Shown in pieces: positions 9,849-17,378 of a stretch of 64,000 nt of DNA; within the stretch, counting starts at the first letter, position 1, and each line of letters starts with the position of its first letter. Source of the DNA: Methanosarcina siciliae T4/M (lineage in GTDB: Archaea > Halobacteriota > Methanosarcinia > Methanosarcinales > Methanosarcinaceae); assembly GCF_000970085.1 (NCBI RefSeq), contig NZ_CP009506.1, positions 2,170,001 through 2,234,000 on the forward strand. Reading direction: 5' to 3'. Under the pieces are notes generated by a model. That model ran no database searches and had not been told where the DNA came from. It worked only from the letters and a program-made list of their open reading frames with translations. A program made the position numbers and the translations under genes.

Positions 9849-10211
9849 ATGGCACAATTAGCTAAATTCGATGTTCCTGAAGAACTCACAAACAAAGCAC
9901 TTGAAGCTCTGGAACTTGCCAGAGATACCGGAAAGATCAAAAAGGGCACAAACGAAGCCACAAAAGCAATCGAAAGAGGCAACGCAAAGCTTGTCCTGAT
10001 TGCCGAAGACATTGAGCCCACAGAGATCGTCGCTCACATCGGCCCTCTTTCCGAAGAGAAGAAAGCTCCCTACATCTTCATCAAGAACCAGAAAGAACTT
10101 GGTGCAGCAAGCGGACTTGGAGTCTCCTGTGCAACCGTAGCAATTGTGGATGCAGGCAAAGCAGCTGAAATGGTCCAGGACATCGCTCAGAAACTTGAAG
10201 CTCTTAAATAA
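9849..10211 (+). CDS. rpl7ae: Ribosomal protein L7Ae
   Basis: 120 residues, the normal archaeal length. L7Ae binds kink-turns in 23S rRNA, in C/D and H/ACA guide RNAs and in RNase P RNA. Typical features are KGTNEATKAIERGNAKLVLIA (RNA-binding loop and first strand), the central PYIFIKNQKELG and the C-terminal block GVSCATVAIVDAG. First gene of a translation operon with rps28e 24 bases downstream. The AAGGAG site and ATG at 9849 are clear. Archaeal L7Ae can repress its own mRNA through a kink-turn in the leader; I did not establish one here. Confidence 0.97.
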   Translation: MAQLAKFDVPEELTNKALEALELARDTGKIKKGTNEATKAIERGNAKLVLIAEDIEPTEIVAHIGPLSEEKKAPYIFIKNQKELGAASGLGVSCATVAIVDAGKAAEMVQDIAQKLEALK

Positions 10212-10235
10212 TCCTGATAACATGGGGTGCTGATT

Positions 10236-10457
10236 ATGGCTGAAGAAAGCACAACCGGCGGCTTTGCTGCCGAAGTTATTGACGTTATCGGGAACACAGG
10301 TATGCATGGTGAAGCTAGCCAGATCCAGTGCAGGGTTCTGGAAGGCAGAGACAAGGGTCGTGTAATCACAAGGAACTGCGTTGGCCCTGTCCGTATCGGT
10401 GACATTCTGATGCTTCTGGAAACGTCAAGAGAAGCAAAGAAACTGACTACCAGGTAA
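10236..10457 (+). CDS. rps28e: Ribosomal protein S28e
   Basis: 73 residues, small OB-fold subunit protein found in archaea and eukaryotes. Recognised by GFAAEVIDVIGNTGMHGE, CRVLEGRDKGRVITRN and the conserved C-terminus LLETSREAKKL. ATG at 10236 is chosen over the GTG nine bases upstream because GGGGTG before it is a suitable ribosome site and homologues start MAEE or similar. It lies between rpl7ae and rpl24e in the usual archaeal order. Confidence 0.96.
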   Translation: MAEESTTGGFAAEVIDVIGNTGMHGEASQIQCRVLEGRDKGRVITRNCVGPVRIGDILMLLETSREAKKLTTR

Positions 10458-10478
10458 AAAGATAAGCGGTGAAAATAA

Positions 10479-10667
10479 ATGGAACAGAGGAAATGCTATT
10501 TTTGCGGACAGATGCTGGAGCCTGGTACCGGTAAACTCTACATCAAAAAAGATGGCTCCACCTATTTCATGTGCTCTTCCAAGTGCATGAGCAACTTCGC
10601 CCTTGGCAGGCTTCCGCGCCGCACCGAGTGGACTGAGAAAGGCAAAATCCAGTTGAAAAAAGCATAA
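10479..10667 (+). CDS. rpl24e: Ribosomal protein L24e
   Basis: 62 residues with the zinc-ribbon pattern C-x2-C (KCYFCG) and C-x3-C (MCSSKCMSN), and the conserved basic stretch LGRLPRRTEWTEKGK. Large-subunit protein of archaea and eukaryotes. It starts 21 bases after rps28e and ends 36 bases before ndk, so the genes are most likely cotranscribed. Confidence 0.97.
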   Translation: MEQRKCYFCGQMLEPGTGKLYIKKDGSTYFMCSSKCMSNFALGRLPRRTEWTEKGKIQLKKA

Positions 10668-10703
10668 CTGCCGGAATTAGTTCAAATATAGCAAGGTGTG
10701 CAT

Positions 10704-11153
10704 ATGGAACAGACATACGTTATGGTGAAACCTGACGGAGTCCAGCGCGGACTTGTCGGAGAAGTCATCTCCAGAATCGAAAAGAGAGGGTTAAAGATTG
10801 TAGCCCTCAGAATGAATGTTATTGCCGAAGCCACTGCAAAAGAACACTACGGTGAGCACGCAGCAAGGCCCTTTTTCCCCTCCCTTATCGAGTTCATTAC
10901 CTCCGGTCCCTCCGTATCAATGGTAGTTGCCGGAAAGGATGCGATTAAGGTTATGAGAGCAATAAACGGAGCTACAAACCCTGTGGACGCCGCTCCCGGA
11001 ACCATTCGCGGAGACTTTGCTCTGGATGTGGGAAGGAATGTGGTTCACGCCTCCGACTCTCCCGAAGCTGCAGCAAGGGAAATTGCAATTCACTTTAAGG
11101 ACTCAGAAATCGGGAAGTATTCCAGAGTCGATGAGGTCTGTCTGTACGAGTAA
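10704..11153 (+). CDS. ndk: Nucleoside diphosphate kinase
   Basis: 149 residues. Transfers the gamma-phosphate between nucleoside triphosphates and diphosphates through a phosphohistidine. Key signatures are TYVMVKPDGVQRGLVGEV at the N-terminus and the RGDFALDVGRNVVHASDS block, where NVVHASDS carries the catalytic histidine. ATG at 10704 chosen over GTG 10698: AAGGTG at 10693-10698 is the ribosome site. Normal length. Placed between rpl24e and infB, the standard archaeal arrangement that supplies GTP-related functions near translation genes. Confidence 0.97.
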   Translation: MEQTYVMVKPDGVQRGLVGEVISRIEKRGLKIVALRMNVIAEATAKEHYGEHAARPFFPSLIEFITSGPSVSMVVAGKDAIKVMRAINGATNPVDAAPGTIRGDFALDVGRNVVHASDSPEAAAREIAIHFKDSEIGKYSRVDEVCLYE

Positions 11154-11175
11154 TACAGGTACGCCAGAGCCTTTT

Positions 11176-11244
11176 TTCGTGCCATGGCACGAATCCGTTT
11201 ATCCGGCACCTGTAAAATGGGTCCTTCCGGGGAAACCCGGACCC
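11176..11244 (+). promoter_or_regulatory. Two inverted repeats between ndk and infB
   Basis: A perfect 18-nt palindrome, TTCGTGCCATGGCACGAA (11176-11193), is preceded by six T residues. It is followed by a second inverted repeat GGGTCC...GGACCC (11219-11244) that could form a GC-rich hairpin. They sit in the 139-bp gap before the infB start. They may be an internal terminator/attenuator or a protein-binding site; nothing in the sequence decides. Confidence 0.4.
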
Positions 11245-11292
11245 TTCTGGACCTGCAGTAAATAAGACGCGGGAATGAGAGAGGTTTTGTAT

Positions 11293-13068
11293 ATGACCGA
11301 CAAGAAAAATCTCAGGACTCCTATAGTCTGCGTGATGGGGCACGTCGACCACGGGAAGACCACTCTGCTTGACAAGATAAGGGGTACTGCAATTGTCAGT
11401 GGGGAAGCCGGGGCTATCACCCAGCATATAGGAGCAACCGAAGTCCCTATAGATGTGATTGTCAACAAGCTCGGAGACCCAAGGTTAAGGGACCGTTTCA
11501 TGGTTCCGGGACTGCTTTTTATCGATACACCGGGACACCACGCTTTTACAACCCTCAGGAGCAGGGGAGGCGCCCTTGCCGATCTTGCGATTGTTGTTGT
11601 TGACATAAATGAAGGCTTTAAACCCCAGACTTACGAAAGCCTGCAGATCTTAAAGCGGTTCAAGACTCCTTTTGTTGTCGTTGCTAACAAGATCGACAGG
11701 ATTGGGGGCTGGGCTTCACACAAGGACATGCCTTTTGCAGCGACTTTCAAACAGCAGTCTCCGGATGTCCAGGGACGGCTCGAAACCAAGCTCTACGAGG
11801 TAATAGGCGAACTCTACAACCAGGGCTTTGCAGCCGAACGTTATGACCGGGTCACAAACTTCCAGAAAACTCTGGGTGTGGTCCCTGCAAGTGCTGTTAC
11901 GGGAGAAGGTATTCCTGATGTCCTGATGGTGCTTTTAGGCCTTGCTCAGAAGTTCCTTGAGGCAAACCTGCAGTACAGTGCAAAAAACCCGGGTATCGGG
12001 ACAGTCCTCGAGGTAAAGGAAGAAAAAGGGCTTGGAGCAACCCTTGACGTTATTCTCTACGATGGTACATTAAAGAAAGGAGATACTGTTGTTATCGGAA
12101 GCCTGGGAGAGCCGATCCGGACAAAGGTCAGGGCTCTTTTAAAACCGAGGGAACTTTCTGAAATCCGCTACGAGAGCAAGTTTAAGCAGGTGAGTAAAGT
12201 TACTGCCGCAGCCGGAGTAAAGATCTCCGCTCCCGGCCTTGAAGGTGCTCTTGCAGGTTCTCCCATAAGGGTTTCAACGGAAGAAAACCTTGAGGAGATT
12301 GTAGCCCAGGTAAAGTCCGAGATTGATGAGGTCAGGATTGATACGGGGTCAGTCGGAGTTATGATTAAAGCAGATACTCTCGGTTCCCTTGAAGCCCTTG
12401 TCCACGAGTTCCAGAAAGATGAAGTCCCTATCAGGAAAGCTGAGGTGGGAGACATTTCCCACAGGGATGCGGTTGAGGCTTCGACAGTTGAAGATCCCCT
12501 CTATTCGGTGCTTATAGGTTTCAATGTTAAGGTTCACCCTGATGCCAGGGATTTCCTGCAGGAAAGCACGGTAAAGGTGTTCACAAGTGACGTGATCTAC
12601 CGCCTGGTCGAAGATTACCAGAAATACGTAAAGGAACAGCAGGAACTGGCTGAGAAGAAGATTTTCGAAACGATAATTCGCCCCGGAAAGTTCAAGATCC
12701 TTCCCGGATGCGTTTTCCGGCAGAGCAAACCCGCAGTCGTCGGGGTAAGAGTACTCGGCGGAGTCGTGCGGACAAATGCGGATGTCATGCTTGAAAACGG
12801 AAACGTTGTGGGCAAGATCAAAGGTCTGCAGTCCGAAGGAGAAAATATTTCTTCTGCAAAGGTAGGCAAAGAAGTTGCAATGGCAATTGAAGGTGCAACC
12901 GTAGGCAGGCAGATTAAAGAAGAAGACGTGCTCTATGTTAACGTGCCTGAAAGGCATGCCAAGGTTCTTGAGCACGAAATCTACGACTCCCTTTCAACCG
13001 ATGAAAAGGAAACTCTCGATATTTTCCTGACCCTAAAACGGAAAGGTAATCCTTTCTGGGCAAAGTAA
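11293..13068 (+). CDS. infB: Translation initiation factor aIF5B (IF2 homologue)
   Basis: About 591 residues. GTPase that promotes subunit joining. G1 is GHVDHGKTT; G3 is DTPGHHAF (FIDTPGHHAFTTLRSRGG); G4 is NKIDR. Domains II-IV follow, with the expected archaeal C-terminus (VLEHEIYDSLSTDEKETLD). I chose ATG 11293 (MTDKKNLRTP) because GAGAGG lies eight bases upstream; ATG 11275 in the same frame is an alternative without a good ribosome site. No intein is inserted. The length is normal for archaeal aIF5B, which lacks the long bacterial N-terminal region. Confidence 0.97.
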   Translation: MTDKKNLRTPIVCVMGHVDHGKTTLLDKIRGTAIVSGEAGAITQHIGATEVPIDVIVNKLGDPRLRDRFMVPGLLFIDTPGHHAFTTLRSRGGALADLAIVVVDINEGFKPQTYESLQILKRFKTPFVVVANKIDRIGGWASHKDMPFAATFKQQSPDVQGRLETKLYEVIGELYNQGFAAERYDRVTNFQKTLGVVPASAVTGEGIPDVLMVLLGLAQKFLEANLQYSAKNPGIGTVLEVKEEKGLGATLDVILYDGTLKKGDTVVIGSLGEPIRTKVRALLKPRELSEIRYESKFKQVSKVTAAAGVKISAPGLEGALAGSPIRVSTEENLEEIVAQVKSEIDEVRIDTGSVGVMIKADTLGSLEALVHEFQKDEVPIRKAEVGDISHRDAVEASTVEDPLYSVLIGFNVKVHPDARDFLQESTVKVFTSDVIYRLVEDYQKYVKEQQELAEKKIFETIIRPGKFKILPGCVFRQSKPAVVGVRVLGGVVRTNADVMLENGNVVGKIKGLQSEGENISSAKVGKEVAMAIEGATVGRQIKEEDVLYVNVPERHAKVLEHEIYDSLSTDEKETLDIFLTLKRKGNPFWAK

Positions 13069-13223
13069 TGCCTGAGATGCAGGGCAGCAGATCAGGGATT
13101 CGGCAGGGTTTCGAGAGATAATTATTCGGAAAAAAGTCTCAGGTAAATTCGGATAACTTTCGGATAAAAAAGGCAGATAAGGCAAAGGAAATATTACATA
13201 TAAATCTGATTGGAGGATTTCAC

Positions 13224-13634
13224 ATGGCAAATTTCAAAGTTGTAGTTTCTGACCCAAAAGAAGGGCGTTCTTACCAGATCGACATCAAGGACGCAGAAGC
13301 AAATGCATTGATCGGAAAATCAATCGGAGACGTTGTTGATGGTGCCATTTTCGGGCTCACCGGCTACAAAGTCCAGATAACTGGCGGCTGTGACAGCAGC
13401 GGTTTCGTTATGAAGCCGGACCTCATGGGCCCCAGGAGACAGAGGATCCTGACCGCAACAGGCGTAGGATATACTCCAAAACTCCCCGGCCAGCGCAGGA
13501 GAAAGATGATGCGCGGCAAGGAAATTGCTCCTGACATCGTTCAGGTCAACGCCAAGATCGTTGAATACGGAAGCAAATCCATAAAAGCCCTTCTCGGCCT
13601 TGAAACCGCAGAAGAAGCTCCGACAGCAGAGTAA
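13224..13634 (+). CDS. rps6e: Ribosomal protein S6e
   Basis: 136 residues, the normal archaeal short form. Conserved features are VVVSDPKEGRSYQI, the glycine-rich block ITGGCDSSGFVMKPD, and the basic stretch LPGQRRRKMMRGKEI. The ATG has an excellent ribosome site (TTGGAGG). It follows infB by 155 bp, which includes AT-rich DNA that may hold its own promoter. It is the last gene of the conserved translation block; the accessory island begins right after it. Confidence 0.96.
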   Translation: MANFKVVVSDPKEGRSYQIDIKDAEANALIGKSIGDVVDGAIFGLTGYKVQITGGCDSSGFVMKPDLMGPRRQRILTATGVGYTPKLPGQRRRKMMRGKEIAPDIVQVNAKIVEYGSKSIKALLGLETAEEAPTAE

Positions 13635-13643
13635 ATTCAAGTT

Positions 13644-13690
13644 CCGCCCTCGGGCGGGATTTCAAATACTCATTTTACTCTTTTATTTAA
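13644..13690 (+). terminator. Terminator after rps6e
   Basis: Hairpin CCGCCC-TC-GGGCGG at 13644-13657 begins nine bases after the rps6e stop and is followed by T-rich DNA (ATTTTACTCTTTTATTT, about 13670-13688). A compact GC stem plus T-run fits transcription termination. Confidence 0.7.
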
Positions 13691-13711
13691 CACCTCTTTC
13701 ATCTTCATACG

Positions 13712-14362
13712 TTAATCCCCCGTGCTTTCTACAGAAGTTAAAATACGTACAAGGTTCATTTGGTACTCTAACCATCTTGCTACTTTTGAAAAACCGATTG
13801 TTTTCCTTGAAACCCTGTTGTTGTCTTGCCTGAAAGTTAGGTTCTGTCTTTCAAGTAAACTTGTTGATATCTGTCTTTGTTCAATGTCATTCCCAAAGAT
13901 AACCTTCTTCTCAATCTTCATAATTTTCCATTCGTAGAACTATTTTTTTTGACTATAACCCCATAGTTCGTCCATTTCTATCTTTGTTACATCAAGGTTC
14001 TTCATCAAATTATCATTTACTTTATCGCATTGTTCAGCTGCAAGAGCTAACCAACGAGTGACAGTAGCAGATTGTATCTCTAAAACTTCGGCAATAGCTT
14101 CGATACTCATTCCTTCCATAGCTATTTTTAGAGCTAAAAGGATTGTTTTTTCATTCTTGCGAAGATTGGAAAAATAAGAACCGGTATGGTCATTAAAAAC
14201 TCTGCCGCAATGCTTACATTTGTATTTCCGAGTTTTCACGCCTCTGCTTTCATATGTTCCATTACCAATAACATTATCTTGACCTTTAAGCCCATAGAGA
14301 TCACACTGTTCATTTGGACAAGTAATCTTAGTGAACTGTGGTTTTGAACCTCGTTTTCCCAT
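13712..14362 (-). pseudogene. IS1-family transposase remnant with internal deletion
   Basis: Reading from 14362, MGKRGSKPQF leads into a zinc-finger-like region (CPNEQC ... CKHCGRVF) and a helix-turn-helix (SIEAIAEVLEIQSATVTRW), then the first catalytic Asp-Glu (DELW) as in IS1-type transposases. A TAG stop at 13940 follows seven codons later. In the same frame, codons from 13939 down encode the family C-terminus (KKVIFGND, LERQNLTFRQDNNR, SRKTIGFSK). The catalytic middle, expected to be ~100 residues, is absent, so the enzyme is dead. Terminal inverted repeats could not be matched on both sides. It lies inside the tail of the Rhs cassette array and has cut off the last toxin fragment. Confidence 0.8.
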
Positions 14363-14394
14363 GGAATTATGTATATCTCTAATATTATATAATG

Positions 14395-14895
14395 TCAACA
14401 AAATACAAATGGGCCACCAATTTTTGTATTAAATGCTGAATCAAAGACTGGAAAACCTTCACTATCAAAAAGAACACCGGTATTTGGATGTTTTGTTCCT
14501 GCAAGATGTCCGTTTTAAATAAGAGTTCCATCCTTGAGATACTTTTTTCCATCTGCCGTCTTATCCAGCAGCTTGAACAAATCTCCAACGTTATCCGCAT
14601 GAGTAACCGTTTCCTCCACCGCTGTAACTGCAAGCCTTCCACCTGTAACACCCGGCGCCAGAGCGCATACAACATCAGTAGCGAGACCTATGTATGTCCA
14701 CTTATCAGCGTTCCCGGTACGGATATCATTAATATCCATTGCAAGGAAAGCTAAATCAATGGCAGTCTCAACATAATGTCCGCTCGGATCAGTATACTTC
14801 ACCGGATTATTCAGCGCATAAGAATACCTGTTCAAAGCCTGCGGATTATATGGGTCGGGAAGTATCGTATCCGGCTGAAAATAAGAGATAATCAA
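14395..14895 (-). pseudogene. Orphan Rhs core-toxin cassette 4, interrupted
   Basis: From the junction CCGGCTGAA (14871-14879) the frame encodes the Rhs core end (DPYNPQALNRYSYALNNP, YTDPSGHY) and the shared linker (DINDIRTGNADKWTYIG ... DLFKLLDKTAD). It then enters a new tip: GKKYLKDGTLI, a TAA stop at 14515-14517, and in the same frame NGHLAGTKHPNTGVLFDSEG plus FPVFDSAFN up to a TGA at 14395. The HP.TGV.FD..GFPVFD pattern resembles nuclease-type tips I recall from polymorphic toxins (low certainty). A single AAA-to-TAA change would explain the inner stop. The 3' end and any immunity gene are lost at the IS1 remnant. There is no start codon or ribosome site at the 5' end. Confidence 0.75.
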
Positions 14896-14982
14896 AAAAG
14901 AAGAAGTAGTATTTCTAAGCTAAAATGCAATATGATTTGCCAAGGTCAAATGTAGAGTGTACGATTTGAAAAATTAAGAATC

Positions 14983-15009
14983 ATCAGGGAAAATAAAATA
15001 CTCCCTGAT
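14983..15009 (-). terminator. Stem-loop downstream of the 15050-15412 immunity gene
   Basis: Inverted repeat ATCAGGGA (14983-14990) / TCCCTGAT (15002-15009), an 8-bp stem with an 11-nt loop, about 40 bases after the stop of the 120-residue gene. On the minus strand it is followed by T-rich DNA (AATTTTTCAAATC). It fits a terminator. Confidence 0.5.
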
Positions 15010-15049
15010 TTGCTCTTAAATTTTTTATATATTACAGATAATTATTCTC

Positions 15050-15412
15050 TCAATTGATATTGCCTTCATTAATTAACTTGTAATATCTCTCTAATATTTT
15101 GATGGTATAAGATATGATTAAAAAATTTATTTCCATATGTGGATAGTCTTCAAGGTTTATTTTTGCGCTTAAGTCGTTGAGATTTTTTAGCCTCACTGAA
15201 ACTAAAAAATCAATTTCCTCCCTTTTCACTTTTCTTGAAGACTCTACATCACTATACCTTGTAAGAATTCCATATACATCAGCTGATGCTAGGTCCAACT
15301 CAGCCCAAAGATCAATCTCAAGATCGTTTTCTGGAATGTCTCCTAGATGTACAAATCGAATTATATTTTTCATTTGATCCAACACATCTATTATTTCCTC
15401 TAACTTTTCCAT
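15050..15412 (-). CDS. Putative immunity protein of Rhs cassette 3 (120 aa)
   Basis: No family recognised. 120 residues, predicted mostly helical and acidic (LEEIIDVLDQMKNIIRFVHLG, ..LIISYTIKILERYYKLI), with no signal peptide or membrane span, so cytosolic. The ATG at 15412 lies four bases after the stop of the cassette-3 toxin gene, whose last codons provide the ribosome site (GAGGTGAGGG). Tight coupling directly behind a toxin tip is the standard position of a cognate immunity gene in Rhs systems; the function is inferred from that position. Confidence 0.65.
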   Translation of the reverse strand: MEKLEEIIDVLDQMKNIIRFVHLGDIPENDLEIDLWAELDLASADVYGILTRYSDVESSRKVKREEIDFLVSVRLKNLNDLSAKINLEDYPHMEINFLIISYTIKILERYYKLINEGNIN

Positions 15413-15416
15413 ACCC

Positions 15417-16493
15417 TCACCTCTTAGGATTTTTCGGATGATATGAGACTATTTTACCATCTTTTGTAAAGATACCCATTTCATTGTTACTCTTAGGTCC
15501 AACTACTATTTTTATACCTGTAGTCCCATCACTTAACCCAGTCTTTGTTATTTTTGTATTTCCTGGCAAATTATTTTTCTCATATTGTTTAAATAAATTT
15601 TCTGCATTAGTCGTATATTCTTCTATACTCATATCGATATTTCTACTCAATACATGTTTGTCATAATGATAATATAAACTATCTTCAACTGTTTTAGAGC
15701 TCTGTGCTGACCACTTGTTCAGCATTCGTTTATCAATTTTGTTCACAATTTTTCCAGAATCAATTACATTATCCACTTTCTTCTCTGCATCCGCCGTCTT
15801 ATCCAGCAGCTTGAACAAGTCCCCAACATTATCCGCGTGAGTAACCGTTTCCTCCAGAGCCTGAACCCCAAGCCTTCCACCTGTAGCAACAGGCAGAGCA
15901 GCACATACAACATCAGTAGCGAGACCTATGTATGTCCATTTATCAGCATTCCCGGTACGAATATCATTGATGTCCATTGCAAGGAATGCTACATCAATGG
16001 CAGTCTCAACATAGTGCCCGCTTGGATCAGTATACTTTACCGGATTATTCAGCACATAAGAATACCTGTTCAACGCCTGCGGATTATACGGATCAGGAAG
16101 CATCGTATCCGGCTGAACGAAAACCCTGTACTCAGGCGAATAATATCTTGCACCGTAGTACATCAGCCCTGTATCAGCATCATTTTCCTGACCTGTAAAC
16201 CCGTATTTCTCCAGCTCGCCTGACCTTACCTGTCCGTATGGGAAGTAATCGGTGCGTTCGACCTCAAGCCCATTCTCGTCAACCATCAGGGAAGTGCTGC
16301 CTATGTGATCGGAGAGGTACCACTCCATACTTTCGGATGTTTCTTTGGCTACGCGTTCATCATCGCGGAAGAAGTAGCTGGTAGAGATGCCGTTATCGAT
16401 TTCGTAGAACTTGTTGATGTAATAGGTGAATTCTCCATCGGAATTCTGTTTCTTGATTCTCTGGCCGCTTGCATCGTACCAGTACTTTTCCAC
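15417..16493 (-). CDS. Orphan Rhs core-toxin cassette 3, nuclease-like tip
   Basis: 358 residues from the first ATG (16493). The Rhs-like frame actually continues upstream without a stop to 16706, just behind the preceding immunity gene, and begins near the motif CGGCTGAA (16678-16685). It has the Rhs YD-repeat end (RIKKQNSDGEFTYYINKFY), the core (GLMYYGARYYSPEYRVFVQP, LNNPVKYTDPSGHY) and the shared ~75-residue linker. The unique tip of ~120 residues contains YYHYDKHVL..., IEEYTTNAENLF and GIFTKDGKIVSYHPKNP. A KH plus late F.v...GkI pattern recalls BECR-fold (barnase/EndoU/colicin/RelE) RNase toxins; moderate to low certainty. No signal peptide, no N-terminal half: silent unless recombined into a full-length gene. 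Confidence 0.75.
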   Translation of the reverse strand: MEKYWYDASGQRIKKQNSDGEFTYYINKFYEIDNGISTSYFFRDDERVAKETSESMEWYLSDHIGSTSLMVDENGLEVERTDYFPYGQVRSGELEKYGFTGQENDADTGLMYYGARYYSPEYRVFVQPDTMLPDPYNPQALNRYSYVLNNPVKYTDPSGHYVETAIDVAFLAMDINDIRTGNADKWTYIGLATDVVCAALPVATGGRLGVQALEETVTHADNVGDLFKLLDKTADAEKKVDNVIDSGKIVNKIDKRMLNKWSAQSSKTVEDSLYYHYDKHVLSRNIDMSIEEYTTNAENLFKQYEKNNLPGNTKITKTGLSDGTTGIKIVVGPKSNNEMGIFTKDGKIVSYHPKNPKR

Positions 16494-16706
16494 AAGGGAA
16501 TTATTGCCAGAGTAACGGACCTCGCTTAACTGGTTGGCATCGTTGTAGACGTAGATAAAATCCTCATCGTCGACCAGGTTTCCGTTTGCATCATAGTCGA
16601 GGGTGTTTCCGTTGTAGGTAACAGGTGCGTGGGACGGGGTCGCAGAGTAGCCATAAGAGGAGAGTATTGTTCTGTCTCGGCTGAATAGATACCAAAAATA
16701 AATACT

Positions 16707-17378
16707 TCAGACATTTTGAGGGAATCTTATCTCTTTTCCATATTTTTCCCTGCCAGTTAGACCATCAATATTCCAATCGCTCTTGATGACAGTAAATGAA
16801 TTGTTGTCCGAGTCTGGAATGATGACTATTGAATAGACATCTTCTTTCAATTTTTTTAGGCTTGATAAAGAATACTTAAATTCCGCTTCCTGATCACAAA
16901 ATGTGTAGTCATACTTTGAATACTTATATATGCTCATCATTGTGTCAATTAACTCTTCCGTCATGTATCCTATTTCTTCCTTTGAGTGAGTTTCCAACAG
17001 ATCTTCTTCTTTTATATCCAACAGAAAGCCAAAAAACTCAAATTGTTTTTCGAGCCTCATTATAAGATCAACGCCTCCACTTTTTAGTATGTCAGCATGA
17101 ACTGCAACTTCTCCATAAAATCCTCTTGAAAAACTTTTATAGCAATCACGTGGGAAAAAAGGAGATGGAGAGTTTACTTCTTTCCAGTGTTCTCCCTCCA
17201 AATCTTCACTATATTTGATATTTTTGATGATCCCATCAAAATCCAAAAAATATTCAATTAATTTTTTTAATTCCTTCTCTATTTTATTATTAGTAATATC
17301 ATCATACACAAGATTTGCAAATCTTTGTACTATTCCATAAGTAAGACCAATTGAGATGTAACTACCCATAGAAATCAC
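16707..17378 (-). CDS. Putative immunity protein of Rhs cassette 2 (223 aa)
   Basis: Starts with GTG at 17378 overlapping the toxin stop (GTGA), or with ATG nine bases later. 223 residues, soluble, rich in acidic and aromatic residues, without recognised family (KIEKELKKLIEYFLDFDGII, SPFFPRDCYKSFSRGFYGEV). The four-base overlap with a colicin D-like toxin tip makes it the likely cognate inhibitor. It is larger than the classical colicin D immunity protein and I cannot match the two by eye. Its TGA is in the same frame as cassette 3 downstream, probably by chance. Confidence 0.65.
   Translation of the reverse strand: MISMGSYISIGLTYGIVQRFANLVYDDITNNKIEKELKKLIEYFLDFDGIIKNIKYSEDLEGEHWKEVNSPSPFFPRDCYKSFSRGFYGEVAVHADILKSGGVDLIMRLEKQFEFFGFLLDIKEEDLLETHSKEEIGYMTEELIDTMMSIYKYSKYDYTFCDQEAEFKYSLSSLKKLKEDVYSIVIIPDSDNNSFTVIKSDWNIDGLTGREKYGKEIRFPQNV

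Noticed and set aside
13640..14420. Intact IS1 element
   Set aside because: The transposase lacks its catalytic middle and no matching terminal repeat could be found at the rps6e side.
16526..16714. ORF of 62 codons upstream of Rhs cassette 3
   Set aside because: Thr/Ser/Met-rich shadow of the Rhs frame, which itself stays open here and encodes YD-repeat residues.
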